Made by a program: the position numbers and the translations under genes | Shown: positions 25,887 to 34,637 of the stretch, in pieces | Layout of the letters: each line of letters starts with the position of its first letter | How positions within the stretch are numbered: position 1 is the first letter of the stretch | Assembly: GCA_020636535.1 (NCBI GenBank) | Contig: JACJXT010000011.1 | Coordinates: 682,001 to 746,000 of the forward strand | From: Chitinophagales bacterium | Lineage (GTDB): Bacteria; Bacteroidota; Bacteroidia; Chitinophagales; JADIYW01 | Direction: 5' to 3' | DNA: 64,000 nucleotides | Notes under the pieces: model-generated | Told to the model about the DNA's origin: nothing | Seen by the model: only the letters and a program-made list of their open reading frames with translations | The model's database searches: none

Positions 25887-28829
25887 ATGAAGCGAGCGAT
25901 ATTTTTACTGATATTAAGTTTTTTTATAATAGATGGATTCAGTCAGTCAACAAAAAATACTAAAAGTGCTACTACAGCCATTTTGTTAAAAGGAAAAGTA
26001 ATAGATGCAATCACTAATGAAGAATTAATTGGTGTAAATATTTTTGTAGATGGCGATAAAATGAAAGGTACTGTTACCGATTTTGAAGGTAATTATGAAC
26101 TAGAAGTAGCTAAAGGCGAAACAGTAGTGTATAGATATCTTGGCTATGAAGAACAATCATTTGTTATCGATAATCAAACAACTATAGATGTTAGCTTAAA
26201 AGAAGAAGCACTACAACTTAATACCGTAGTAATTTCTGCTTCTAGAAGAAAAGAAAAGATGTTAGATGCTCCAGCTTCAATTTCTACTATTGATACCAAA
26301 GAAATTCAAAGTAAAGCAACTACAGACATTAGCGGACATTTAAAAGATATTGCTGGTGTACACATGATGCAAACTGGTTTACAAGGAGCAAATCCATCGA
26401 TAAGAGGTTTTAACGGATTTTTTACTACAGATGTGTTAACACTAACCGATTATCGTGTAGCAAAGTTGCCAAATACTGGTTTAAGTCAGTATCAAATGTT
26501 AGCACAATCTGATGATGATATTGAAAAAATAGAAGTGCTAAGAGGACCAGCTTCTGCATTATACGGACCAAGTGCTAATAATGGTGTTATTCACATTATT
26601 ACAAAATCGCCAATTGACGAACAAAAAACTAAGTTTGGAATTACTATTGGTGCAAGACAAAAAATTAAAGATACTTTGCTAATGAAAGACCCAAATTCTC
26701 CTAGATTTGATGAGTCTTCTTTACTGAAAAGAGGTATTTATGGTGCTTCTTTTTATCATGCGGATACCATTATGAACAAAAAACCAAATTTAGATATTGG
26801 TTACAAAGTATCTGCTAAATATTTTAGAGCATTAGATTGGAAATACGACGATTTAGGCGATCCAAGTACAATCATAAAATTTAGAGCAAGTAGCGATAGT
26901 GTTTATTATTTATTGGCTGATGGATCAATCGACCAAAACGGAAAAGGTACTGAAGTAACTAATGAAAGAGACGAACAAATTAACAATGGTTCTGTAGATG
27001 CAAGAATGGATTTTAGGTTTAAACAAGACTTTAATTTTGTATTGAATGGTGGATTTTCAAAAACACATGGCATTATTGCTAGTCCAGTTGGTGCATTACA
27101 AAACGAAGGTTGGAATTACTACTATGCACAAGCACGATTTTCTTGGAAAGACTTCTTCATACAAACTTATATGAATGGCAATAATTCTGGCGATTCTTAT
27201 TTTGTTCCAGCTGGTGGAATGTATATCGATAAATCTAAAATGTATGCTTTACAAATTCAAAACTCATCTACCATAATTAAACGAATCAATTTATCATATG
27301 GTTTTGATGCTTTTTGGAATAGACCAAATACAGATGGTACTATCAACGGAGAAAATGAAGACAAAGACAATTTAGATGAATATGGAATTTATTTTCAAGG
27401 AGATTATCAACTGCATCCAAGATTAACATTAGTAGCTGGTTCTCGTTTAGATTATAATACAGTCAACAAAAAAGTATTGTTTTCGCCAAAACTAGCATTA
27501 TCATACAAGCCAGGAACAGGTCATAATTTTAGATTTACATTTAATAGAGCTTATAAAACACCAGGTATTGCAGGATATTTTGTAGATGCAAAACAAGCAG
27601 AGATTCCTCAAGATATAGAAGTAAGAAATGTAGGTACACCAAGAAATGGTTTTCATTACAGCTTTGCCAATAATCCATATTATGATAACCAATTATTGCC
27701 ACAATTTAAATCGCCTTATGGTACAACAGCAGATGCTTACTATAATGTAAACGATGGTAGTATTAACAACTTAGCATGGAATGGTGTTTTAGGTGCAATT
27801 AAAGAACAGTTTTTAGTACAGTTTGGCTTCGATCCAAATAGTCCATTAGGTGGATTAGCAGATCTTTTAATTGGTGCTTTAGCTCCAGGAACAATTCCAG
27901 ATTCTATCAGACATGTCGTAAAAAACTTAAATACAACTACTAGAAATTTTGAAGACAATACCACTTGGCAAAATACTAAAGATATACAAGGATTAAAACC
28001 ATCTTTAACTTATAGCTACGAAATTGGCTACAAAGGTGTTATTGCAAAAATGCTAGGATTATCTGTTGATGTATATCGTACAGATTTTAAAAACTACATT
28101 GCACCAGTTACTTTAACAACACCAACAGTACAGTTTGATGCTGCTCAATTACTAGCAGTAGTTGCACCAGAAATTGCTGCGAATTATAATGATCCAAATA
28201 ACGAAGGCATTAAAACTGCTTTAGATGCTTTATTAGATAATAATGAAGATTTAGGTGGTAATGGCAACGGAACTGGCGAAGATGAACTATTGAATTTATT
28301 TCAAGATGCATTAAACGCATTGCCAATAGGCGTAATAACACCAATAGAAACTAATGGTGCAGATATGTTATTGGTTACTAGAAATATTGGCGATGTTACT
28401 TTATACGGATTAGATGTTGGTGCAAAATTATATTTGTCTAAAAGTATTAGTTTGTCGGCTAATTATTCATGGATGAGTAAAGATTCTATTCCTATTAAAG
28501 ACGATGCGGTATTTACTTATGTAGCAATGAATGCACCAAAACATAAGTTTAATGTAGGTATGAATTATTATATTGAAAAAATTGGATTGAATTTAAATGC
28601 ACAGTTTCAGTGGAATGCAGGATTTCCTGTAAACTCTGGTAATTTTATTGGACACCAAAATCCAACTCACGATATGGATATCAATATATCGTATACGCCT
28701 AAGTTTTGGAACGACCATTTTAATGCGACGGTATCGGTGCAAAATGTTTATAGCAGAAAACAACAAAAATTTGTAGGCGTTCCAGTAATGGGAACAACTG
28801 GAATTTTAAAATTATCTTATACAATGTAG
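25887..28829 (+). CDS. TonB-dependent outer-membrane receptor
   Basis: 980 residues: signal peptide ending DGFSQS, CarboxypepD_reg-like domain (about 30-110; LKGKVIDAITNEELIGVNIFV), plug domain (about 120-230, VVISASRRKEKMLDAPASISTI and RGPASALYGPSANNGVIHII), then a beta-barrel to the end (terminal strand GTTGILKLSYTM). Imports a large or metal-bound substrate with TonB energy; substrate unknown. An insert rich in Gly, Asn and Asp near residue 790 lies in an extracellular loop. It lacks a SusD partner, so it is not a standard polysaccharide-utilization SusC. It is divergent from ftsK. Confidence 0.92.
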   Translation: MKRAIFLLILSFFIIDGFSQSTKNTKSATTAILLKGKVIDAITNEELIGVNIFVDGDKMKGTVTDFEGNYELEVAKGETVVYRYLGYEEQSFVIDNQTTIDVSLKEEALQLNTVVISASRRKEKMLDAPASISTIDTKEIQSKATTDISGHLKDIAGVHMMQTGLQGANPSIRGFNGFFTTDVLTLTDYRVAKLPNTGLSQYQMLAQSDDDIEKIEVLRGPASALYGPSANNGVIHIITKSPIDEQKTKFGITIGARQKIKDTLLMKDPNSPRFDESSLLKRGIYGASFYHADTIMNKKPNLDIGYKVSAKYFRALDWKYDDLGDPSTIIKFRASSDSVYYLLADGSIDQNGKGTEVTNERDEQINNGSVDARMDFRFKQDFNFVLNGGFSKTHGIIASPVGALQNEGWNYYYAQARFSWKDFFIQTYMNGNNSGDSYFVPAGGMYIDKSKMYALQIQNSSTIIKRINLSYGFDAFWNRPNTDGTINGENEDKDNLDEYGIYFQGDYQLHPRLTLVAGSRLDYNTVNKKVLFSPKLALSYKPGTGHNFRFTFNRAYKTPGIAGYFVDAKQAEIPQDIEVRNVGTPRNGFHYSFANNPYYDNQLLPQFKSPYGTTADAYYNVNDGSINNLAWNGVLGAIKEQFLVQFGFDPNSPLGGLADLLIGALAPGTIPDSIRHVVKNLNTTTRNFEDNTTWQNTKDIQGLKPSLTYSYEIGYKGVIAKMLGLSVDVYRTDFKNYIAPVTLTTPTVQFDAAQLLAVVAPEIAANYNDPNNEGIKTALDALLDNNEDLGGNGNGTGEDELLNLFQDALNALPIGVITPIETNGADMLLVTRNIGDVTLYGLDVGAKLYLSKSISLSANYSWMSKDSIPIKDDAVFTYVAMNAPKHKFNVGMNYYIEKIGLNLNAQFQWNAGFPVNSGNFIGHQNPTHDMDINISYTPKFWNDHFNATVSVQNVYSRKQQKFVGVPVMGTTGILKLSYTM

Positions 28830-28969
28830 TAGTTAGATTTCTAGAACCAAGATTCTTAGATACTAGACAATTTGCTAGAAAGCTAAATTATTCTAACGCT
28901 AACTGAACTTGTTTTAGCATTTATCTGAAATTTAAAAAATACTTTTAACTCATTATCTGATTTTCGTGG

Positions 28970-28991
28970 TGTCGGAAGTTTTCTTCCGACA
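28970..28991. repeat. Palindromic repeat family 2, copy a
   Basis: Arms TGTCGGAAG (28970-28978) and CTTCCGACA (28983-28991), loop TTTT. Second copy at 57136-57157 has a compensatory change. Confidence 0.65.
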
Positions 28992-29009
28992 GTATCAAAA
29001 TATTTTTCC

Positions 29010-29040
29010 CATCAGTGTCACTCATTAAAAGATGCTGATG
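29010..29040. repeat. Palindromic repeat family 1, diverged copy d
   Basis: Arms CATCAGTGTC (29010-29019) and GATGCTGATG (29031-29040) pair as ten base pairs with two G-T wobbles; shares CAGTGTC and GCTG with copy a. Confidence 0.5.
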
Positions 29041-29308
29041 CTTTCAAAATATAAAAGAATAAAGCTGTTTTGAATGCTATTTAGTATTAGAACTAGAAGT
29101 ATGAAATACTACAATTTGAGTAACCATGTGTGGAACTCATAGTATAAAAAGACCTAATGCGTAATTTTGGTTTATATACTTAGTATAATAAAATGTAGTG
29201 AAGTGGTTTTTAGAAATATCCTGAATATAAAATCTTTACTAGTAGGAATTAATACCTATTTATATAATATTTGTATATTGGATCTTTACACTCATTCGGT
29301 TTAAATTT

Positions 29309-31261
29309 ATGAAACTATCAAATAAAACAAAATCAGAATTATTTAGAGCCTTACAAAAAGAGACTAATCTTTTTAGTTTTATGAATCATAATGAACTGAT
29401 GTTGACATTTCTAAATGATATTTGGGATTTACATGAAATGCCATCTAGTGATTCTAGGTTTAAAGATGCGTATGGAGATATTATTCAACATACTGTCAAT
29501 AACGATGATTGGACTATTGATTATTTATTTTTAGAAAGACTAAACTTATTTCAAGATGATAATATCTATTTTAGATTTCTTGAAAATTTGGTTAAGGCAG
29601 AATATAGAACCAATGATGATGAAGTAATGAAGTTTGTGTTACTTATTAATTCATATCTTGAGAGAGAAGAGCTTGTTTTAACTCTTTATAATTATGACGA
29701 GAATGAACAAGCAATTTATTCGGTACAAAAACTTGAGGATAAAGATACATTTATTGATATTGTTCAGAATCAAATTCCATTTTATGTTGTAAAAACACCA
29801 AATGACCAACATAATATCTTTTCATCACATAAAAAACCTAGAGATAAACTTGCTTTTGTTTTAGTGCATAACAATAAATGGAATGATTATAGTGCTTGGA
29901 CAATTTTTGCTCTTTTTTTCTATAAGAAGGATGAAGAGCCAATCTATATAGGTGAAACTAAAATAACTAATGGTAAAGATTATATCACAACCTCTGTTTT
30001 GGATGATAAATTTTATTCATTATCAGATTCTTTTTGTTCACTAGGACAGCATTTTTCTTATTATGAGAATCTTAAAAATTCAACAGGAAAATTATTTGAA
30101 AGTACTTTATATGCATTAAAAGATGCTGCTTTTTTTTCTGATGTTCACGATAAGTTTGAGAAGAATACTATTTTTATTAAGTCACTTCTAAGAATAGATA
30201 ACGCAGAAAGACTTTTAAGAGAAGCTAAACATAGATCATATGAATATAACTTAACAAATTTGTATAGTTTTAAATATTTGTTCAAACCTAAATATTCAAA
30301 AGAAGAATTAGAAATAAATTTTGATTTTAATAAAAATACTCAACCACCTAATAGAATTTATGCTATTATAGGTAAAAATGGGACAGGAAAAACTCAATTG
30401 GTATCAAGGTTACCTTTAGATATCTCTAAAAAAAATATTGAGAGCTTTATACCTAGAGCACCACTTTTTAGCAAAGTAATTGCGGTATCATATAGTATTT
30501 TTGATAATTTTGAAATTCCTCAAAAAACATCTATATTTAATTATGTCTATTGTGGTTTGCATACTATTAATCAAGGCAAAAGAGAAATATTAACCTTAAG
30601 ACAACGAGCTGTACGTTTTCATAACGCATGGAAAAAAATAAAGTCTCTAGAAAGAATGAAGATATTGAGAAAAGTATTACTAACATTTATAGATGAAAGT
30701 ATTGTAGACAGTTTTATTGTAGAGGAAGAAGAATCAAATGGACTGACAGTTAGCATTGAAGAATTTAATAAAATAAAAGTACAATTAAGTTCAGGACAAA
30801 GTATTATTCTATATATTATTTCGGAAATATTATCAAATATTAGGTATGACTCACTTATTCTTTTTGATGAACCTGAGACACATTTACATCCAAATGCGAT
30901 ATCTCAATTGATAAATCTAATTTATGATTTAGTAAATCGCTTTGATTCATATTGTATAATTACTACACACTCACCATTAATTATACAAGAACTTCTGTCA
31001 AGAAATGTTTTTGTAATGGAAAGGCATGAAAGTATAAGTTCAATTAGGAAAATTAGTATTGAGTCTTTTGGTGAAAATCTATCAAATTTAACAGAAGAAG
31101 TTTTCGGAAATAAAGAGATATCAAAACAGTATAAAAAAATAATAGATAAATTAATAGAGAAGGATTATTCTTATAATGAAATTATTGAAAGTATAGAGTC
31201 TGATAATATACCTTTAAGTTTAAATTTAAGATTGTATATAAAAAGCCAATTATTACGATGA
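29309..31261 (+). CDS. AbiJ-NTD3-like domain fused to a PtuA-like ABC ATPase
   Basis: 650 residues. N-terminal about 10-110 resembles the AbiJ-NTD3 domain (NELMLTFLNDIWDLHEMPSS, then SDSRFKDAYGDIIQHTVNND), a helical module known from abortive-infection-type systems. Residues about 110-330 are an unassigned region (IGETKITNGKD, SFCSLGQHFSYYENL). An OLD/SMC-like ATPase core follows: Walker A GKNGTGKT at 355-362, ABC signature LSSGQ at 493-497, Walker B LILFDEPETHLHP with D520/E521, and THSP switch. It couples by a 4-base overlap to the HNH nuclease gene. The ATPase/HNH pair is the Septu (PtuA/PtuB) arrangement; the long N-terminal extension is not in the short PtuA. The phage-defence role is inference. 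Confidence 0.82.
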   Translation: MKLSNKTKSELFRALQKETNLFSFMNHNELMLTFLNDIWDLHEMPSSDSRFKDAYGDIIQHTVNNDDWTIDYLFLERLNLFQDDNIYFRFLENLVKAEYRTNDDEVMKFVLLINSYLEREELVLTLYNYDENEQAIYSVQKLEDKDTFIDIVQNQIPFYVVKTPNDQHNIFSSHKKPRDKLAFVLVHNNKWNDYSAWTIFALFFYKKDEEPIYIGETKITNGKDYITTSVLDDKFYSLSDSFCSLGQHFSYYENLKNSTGKLFESTLYALKDAAFFSDVHDKFEKNTIFIKSLLRIDNAERLLREAKHRSYEYNLTNLYSFKYLFKPKYSKEELEINFDFNKNTQPPNRIYAIIGKNGTGKTQLVSRLPLDISKKNIESFIPRAPLFSKVIAVSYSIFDNFEIPQKTSIFNYVYCGLHTINQGKREILTLRQRAVRFHNAWKKIKSLERMKILRKVLLTFIDESIVDSFIVEEEESNGLTVSIEEFNKIKVQLSSGQSIILYIISEILSNIRYDSLILFDEPETHLHPNAISQLINLIYDLVNRFDSYCIITTHSPLIIQELLSRNVFVMERHESISSIRKISIESFGENLSNLTEEVFGNKEISKQYKKIIDKLIEKDYSYNEIIESIESDNIPLSLNLRLYIKSQLLR

Positions 31262-32118
31262 AGAATATAAAAGCATACATAGATGATTGTTTTACTTTTC
31301 ATGAACAAATTGTTGCAAGTAAAAAAAAAAGAAAATCTGACCAAGCTTATAAAGATAGATTAATAATATTAAATCCTATAATAAAAATAAAAATTAAAGA
31401 ATATATAGCTAATTTTAAGTTAGATAAATTACAGAATTTATTGCCTCATAATTTTAGTAATCCTGAAGAAGAAGATTTAGGTAATTTATATAATTACAAG
31501 AATAAAAAATTGCAAAAATTAAAAGTGTTATTAACTACTGATGAAAATAATAGAGTAAATAGTATATGTCAAAATTGTACAATAAGTGAAGTAAATTCAT
31601 TTGATCATTATCTTCCCAAAAGTGAATTTCCTGAATTTATTGTGAATCCATTAAATCTAATTCCAAGCTGTACCAAATGTAATGGACAAAAAAGTTCTAT
31701 ATGGAGAGCAAATGGAAAACGAAAGTTTTTAAATCTTTATATAGATAAACTACCTAATATTCAATATTTATTTGTGAAAGTATTAGTGCAAAATAATGAT
31801 ATTGATATAGAGTATTATTTAGATGCGAAAAATGGAATTGAACAAAACTTTTTTGAACTATTACAGTATCATTATGATAAACTTAATTTATTTGAAAGAT
31901 TTAAAGAAAATAGTGATATTATTATTTCTGAGTTAGAGATAGAGATTTCCAAATATTTAAAAAGATTATCAATTGATGAAATTAAAAATACAATCTTAGA
32001 AGAATGCCAAGATAATTATAGATTACTTGGTAGGAATAATTGGAAACTAATATTAAAATCTACCTTAATCAATGATATGGATTATTTAGAAAGGTTTAAT
32101 ACCAAAAATTTTATCTAA
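31258..32118 (+). CDS. HNH nuclease (PtuB-like) of a two-gene defence system
   Basis: 286 residues. The HNH core has zinc knuckles CQNC (C104, C107) and CTKC (C138, C141), with the catalytic DHYLPKSEFP (D116, H117), then NLIP with N133, and CNGQKSS. The pattern C-x2-C, DHxLPKS, NLxP, C-x2-CN matches PtuB-type and other HNH nucleases of defence systems. The N-terminal about 100 residues are helical and Lys-rich and the C-terminal half is also helical, with no other known domain. The start ATG overlaps the ATPase stop (ATGA). Its stop overlaps the convergent lipid kinase gene by eight bases. Nuclease targets are unknown. Confidence 0.82.
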   Translation: MKNIKAYIDDCFTFHEQIVASKKKRKSDQAYKDRLIILNPIIKIKIKEYIANFKLDKLQNLLPHNFSNPEEEDLGNLYNYKNKKLQKLKVLLTTDENNRVNSICQNCTISEVNSFDHYLPKSEFPEFIVNPLNLIPSCTKCNGQKSSIWRANGKRKFLNLYIDKLPNIQYLFVKVLVQNNDIDIEYYLDAKNGIEQNFFELLQYHYDKLNLFERFKENSDIIISELEIEISKYLKRLSIDEIKNTILEECQDNYRLLGRNNWKLILKSTLINDMDYLERFNTKNFI

Positions 32119-33055
32119 TAAAACACACTTTTTGTGTTAGGCATTGTAGTGTCATTGGTGCGTTGCCAATGTATTCACCATCCATATCAATAGTAATTAT
32201 ATTTTTATCTGATGATTGTATGGTAATTTTTTCAAATTGATGGTACTGCACTTCTGGATGGTCTATTTTAATACATTTTTTTACCGTACCTAAATTTTTA
32301 AAGTAATCGCCTAAGCTAACATCGCCAATAATGATAAATGAAAATAAGCCATCGTCTACTTTTGCATCTGGAGCAACACCTAAGCCATTACCAAAATATT
32401 TTCCGTTAGCAACTACCATGTTGACGACTTTTCCTTCCCAACAAAAATCATCATTAAAAGCTTGTACACTGGTGTTTTTATAAGTAGCTAATGTTGAAGT
32501 AATCGACCAAAAATAATTAATGTCTGCACCTAACCAACTTGGCATGGCATCTTTTCTTTTTACGGTTTCGCCACCCATGCCAACATCAGTTATATTCATA
32601 AAAAAACGAACCGACTGTTGTTGATTGTTGTTGTAATATTGCACCCAACCGATGTCTGTAAGTTGTTGACTGTTATTATCTATTAAACTTTTTATATTTT
32701 GAAGTGTAGTATTTTTATAAATTGTTTTTACAAAATCGTTAGCACTTCCTGCTGGATATATACCAATTTTTAATTGAGCAATTTTATGCCAATCAAAATC
32801 GTTGATGTTTCTATTATCGTTGAGTTGAAAATAATCTACAATGCCATTAATGCCTTCGTTGAGTGTTCCATCACCACCTACAAAAATGAAATGAGTACAT
32901 TGTTCTTCTATGGCTTTTTTACATAAAGCAGACATTTGTCCAGCATAAGAAGAAATATATAATTCAATAGTATAAGTATTAAAAGTAGATTTAATTTCTT
33001 GTTCAACTTTATTGAGTTTCTTAATTTTTCCGTTGATGATAAAAGCAATCTTCAT
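32111..33055 (-). CDS. Diacylglycerol/lipid kinase family protein
   Basis: 314 residues of the DAGK catalytic fold: HFIFVGGDGTLNEGINGIVD carries the GGDGTxxE nucleotide-binding signature near residue 65, and GIYPAGSANDFVKTI the second conserved GSxNDFA-like loop. The C-terminus (VDDGLFSFIIIGDV, IDMDGEYIGNAPMTLQCL) fits the bacterial lipid kinase group (DgkB/YegS-like). Substrate may be diacylglycerol or another lipid alcohol. It is the last gene of a minus-strand set, 25 bases from glpD. Confidence 0.88.
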   Translation of the reverse strand: MKIAFIINGKIKKLNKVEQEIKSTFNTYTIELYISSYAGQMSALCKKAIEEQCTHFIFVGGDGTLNEGINGIVDYFQLNDNRNINDFDWHKIAQLKIGIYPAGSANDFVKTIYKNTTLQNIKSLIDNNSQQLTDIGWVQYYNNNQQQSVRFFMNITDVGMGGETVKRKDAMPSWLGADINYFWSITSTLATYKNTSVQAFNDDFCWEGKVVNMVVANGKYFGNGLGVAPDAKVDDGLFSFIIIGDVSLGDYFKNLGTVKKCIKIDHPEVQYHQFEKITIQSSDKNIITIDMDGEYIGNAPMTLQCLTQKVCFIR

Positions 33056-33080
33056 AGTTATTCATTTAAAGATACTCAAA

Positions 33081-34637
33081 TTATTTCCAAGAATGCATAA
33101 TTTGCCATTCCTTTTTGTAGTGTTCTATTTCGTTAGCTACTTGTTCTTCTGTCCAATGTAATTCTTTTTGCATAATGCTGACAATACTATTAATTAATGC
33201 TTCATTCCATTGTTGCATAGCATAAGAGATAATTGTTCTTCTAGTCAATACATCGGTTAATCGTACTGCATGTTGGTGTCGTATAAAAAACAAAACTTCG
33301 GCAATTGTATAATTAAAATCAGTTATTGTTTGTAAGTACGATTCATTTTCTTGAATGATTGCTGCAATTAGCGAAGCATTTTTAATGCCATACTTATTTT
33401 TAAATTGGTCAATTAAACTTTCTAAAACAACTTCTTCATTTTGTTTAGAACTAATAATATGTTTTTCTGTAATGGTTAAAATAGTATTTTCTGCCATCGA
33501 TAAGAAAGAAGTCAATTTTCCACCAGAAATAGTCAGCAAGTTATCGTTGTTCCACCAAATATTATAATCTCTAGAGCGTTGATTGCTTTTCTTACTTTCA
33601 TCGTTATCGTTTAACAAAGGTCGTAATCCTGCATACACACTTAAAATATCATCGTAGGAAAGTTGTTTGTTTTTTAGTTGAGCATTTAAACTATTTAATA
33701 TATAATCTATTTCTTCTTTTTCTGTCCAAATGGTATCTAAAGACTGATTATAATCTGTATCTGTAGTTCCTACAATATTCAAATTCTCTTCCCAAGGAAT
33801 ACACCACAACATTCGTCCATCATTATTTGTTGTAGGAAATAAAAGCACACAATCTTTAGGTAAATGGTCGTTGCTTACAATTAAATGTATGCCTTTACTA
33901 GGAGCCATATATTGTTGTGTATCATTTGGATTGAATTTTCGCAGTGTTTCATCTGTCCAAATTCCAGTTGCATTGACAAAGACTTTACTTCGTATATTAA
34001 TCAATTGATTATTTAATATGTCTAAACATTCTATACTTGTAACTTGATTATTATTAGTAATAAAGTTTTGTAGTGTTAGATAATTTATAGCAATAGCACC
34101 TAATTCTGTTGCTTGCTGAATGACTTCATTGGTTAATCGTGCATCATTGGTTTTAGCATCGTAGTAGATGTAACCACCAATCATGTCATCTGTTTTTATT
34201 TGCGGAAATTTATCTTTTACTTCATCAATTTCTAGTGAATTGTGTTTAGGTAAAGAAGTTTCGCCACTTAAATAATCGTAACCAGATAAACCTATATAGT
34301 ATTTTAATTTATTTAATCTTGATTTATAAATTGGCATAAAAAAAGGTTGTGGTTTTATTAAATGCGGATATTCACTTAATAAATGTTCTCTTTCGTGTAA
34401 TGCTTCTCTAACCAATTTAATTTGTAGTTGTTGTAAATATCTCAAACCACCGTGAATTAATTTTGCAGAACGAGAACTTGTACCAGAAGCAAAATCTGCT
34501 TTGTCAATAATTAAAGTCTTCCAACCTTTTCTAGCAGCTGTTAAAGCAATACCAGCACCAGTTATTCCACCACCTATTACAACTATATCAAATTTTTCAT
34601 TTTTTAATTTATAGATATGATTATTTCTTATATTCAT
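33081..34637 (-). CDS. glpD: Glycerol-3-phosphate dehydrogenase (FAD, GlpD)
   Basis: 518 residues. Membrane-associated flavoenzyme oxidising sn-glycerol-3-phosphate to dihydroxyacetone phosphate and feeding electrons to quinone. N-terminal FAD fold FDIVVIGGGITGAGIALTAA, then TSSRSAKLIHGGLRYL (GlpD hallmark), VNATGIWTDE and the C-terminal helical DAO_C domain. Starts 4 bases inside the upstream AGPS-like gene (ATGA overlap), so the two are coupled. GlpF and GlpK are not in the window, which argues against a plain glycerol-uptake operon. Confidence 0.93.
   Translation of the reverse strand: MNIRNNHIYKLKNEKFDIVVIGGGITGAGIALTAARKGWKTLIIDKADFASGTSSRSAKLIHGGLRYLQQLQIKLVREALHEREHLLSEYPHLIKPQPFFMPIYKSRLNKLKYYIGLSGYDYLSGETSLPKHNSLEIDEVKDKFPQIKTDDMIGGYIYYDAKTNDARLTNEVIQQATELGAIAINYLTLQNFITNNNQVTSIECLDILNNQLINIRSKVFVNATGIWTDETLRKFNPNDTQQYMAPSKGIHLIVSNDHLPKDCVLLFPTTNNDGRMLWCIPWEENLNIVGTTDTDYNQSLDTIWTEKEEIDYILNSLNAQLKNKQLSYDDILSVYAGLRPLLNDNDESKKSNQRSRDYNIWWNNDNLLTISGGKLTSFLSMAENTILTITEKHIISSKQNEEVVLESLIDQFKNKYGIKNASLIAAIIQENESYLQTITDFNYTIAEVLFFIRHQHAVRLTDVLTRRTIISYAMQQWNEALINSIVSIMQKELHWTEEQVANEIEHYKKEWQIMHSWK

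Larger units (their letters stand above)
28830..29308. other. 479-base non-coding interval ahead of the defence pair
   Basis: Contains a TCTAG-type low-complexity start, the palindrome TGTCGGAAG/CTTCCGACA (28970-28991) and a diverged copy of repeat family 1 (29010-29040). From 29041 to 29308 I see only AT-rich sequence with a near-match -7 box (AATATTTG at 29266-29273) before the ATPase; no gene. It marks the left boundary of the candidate inserted module. Confidence 0.6.

Noticed and set aside
28830..32118. Retron associated with the ATPase/HNH pair
   Set aside because: Some retrons use PtuA/PtuB-like effectors, but no reverse transcriptase gene is adjacent and no msr/msd-like structure is seen.
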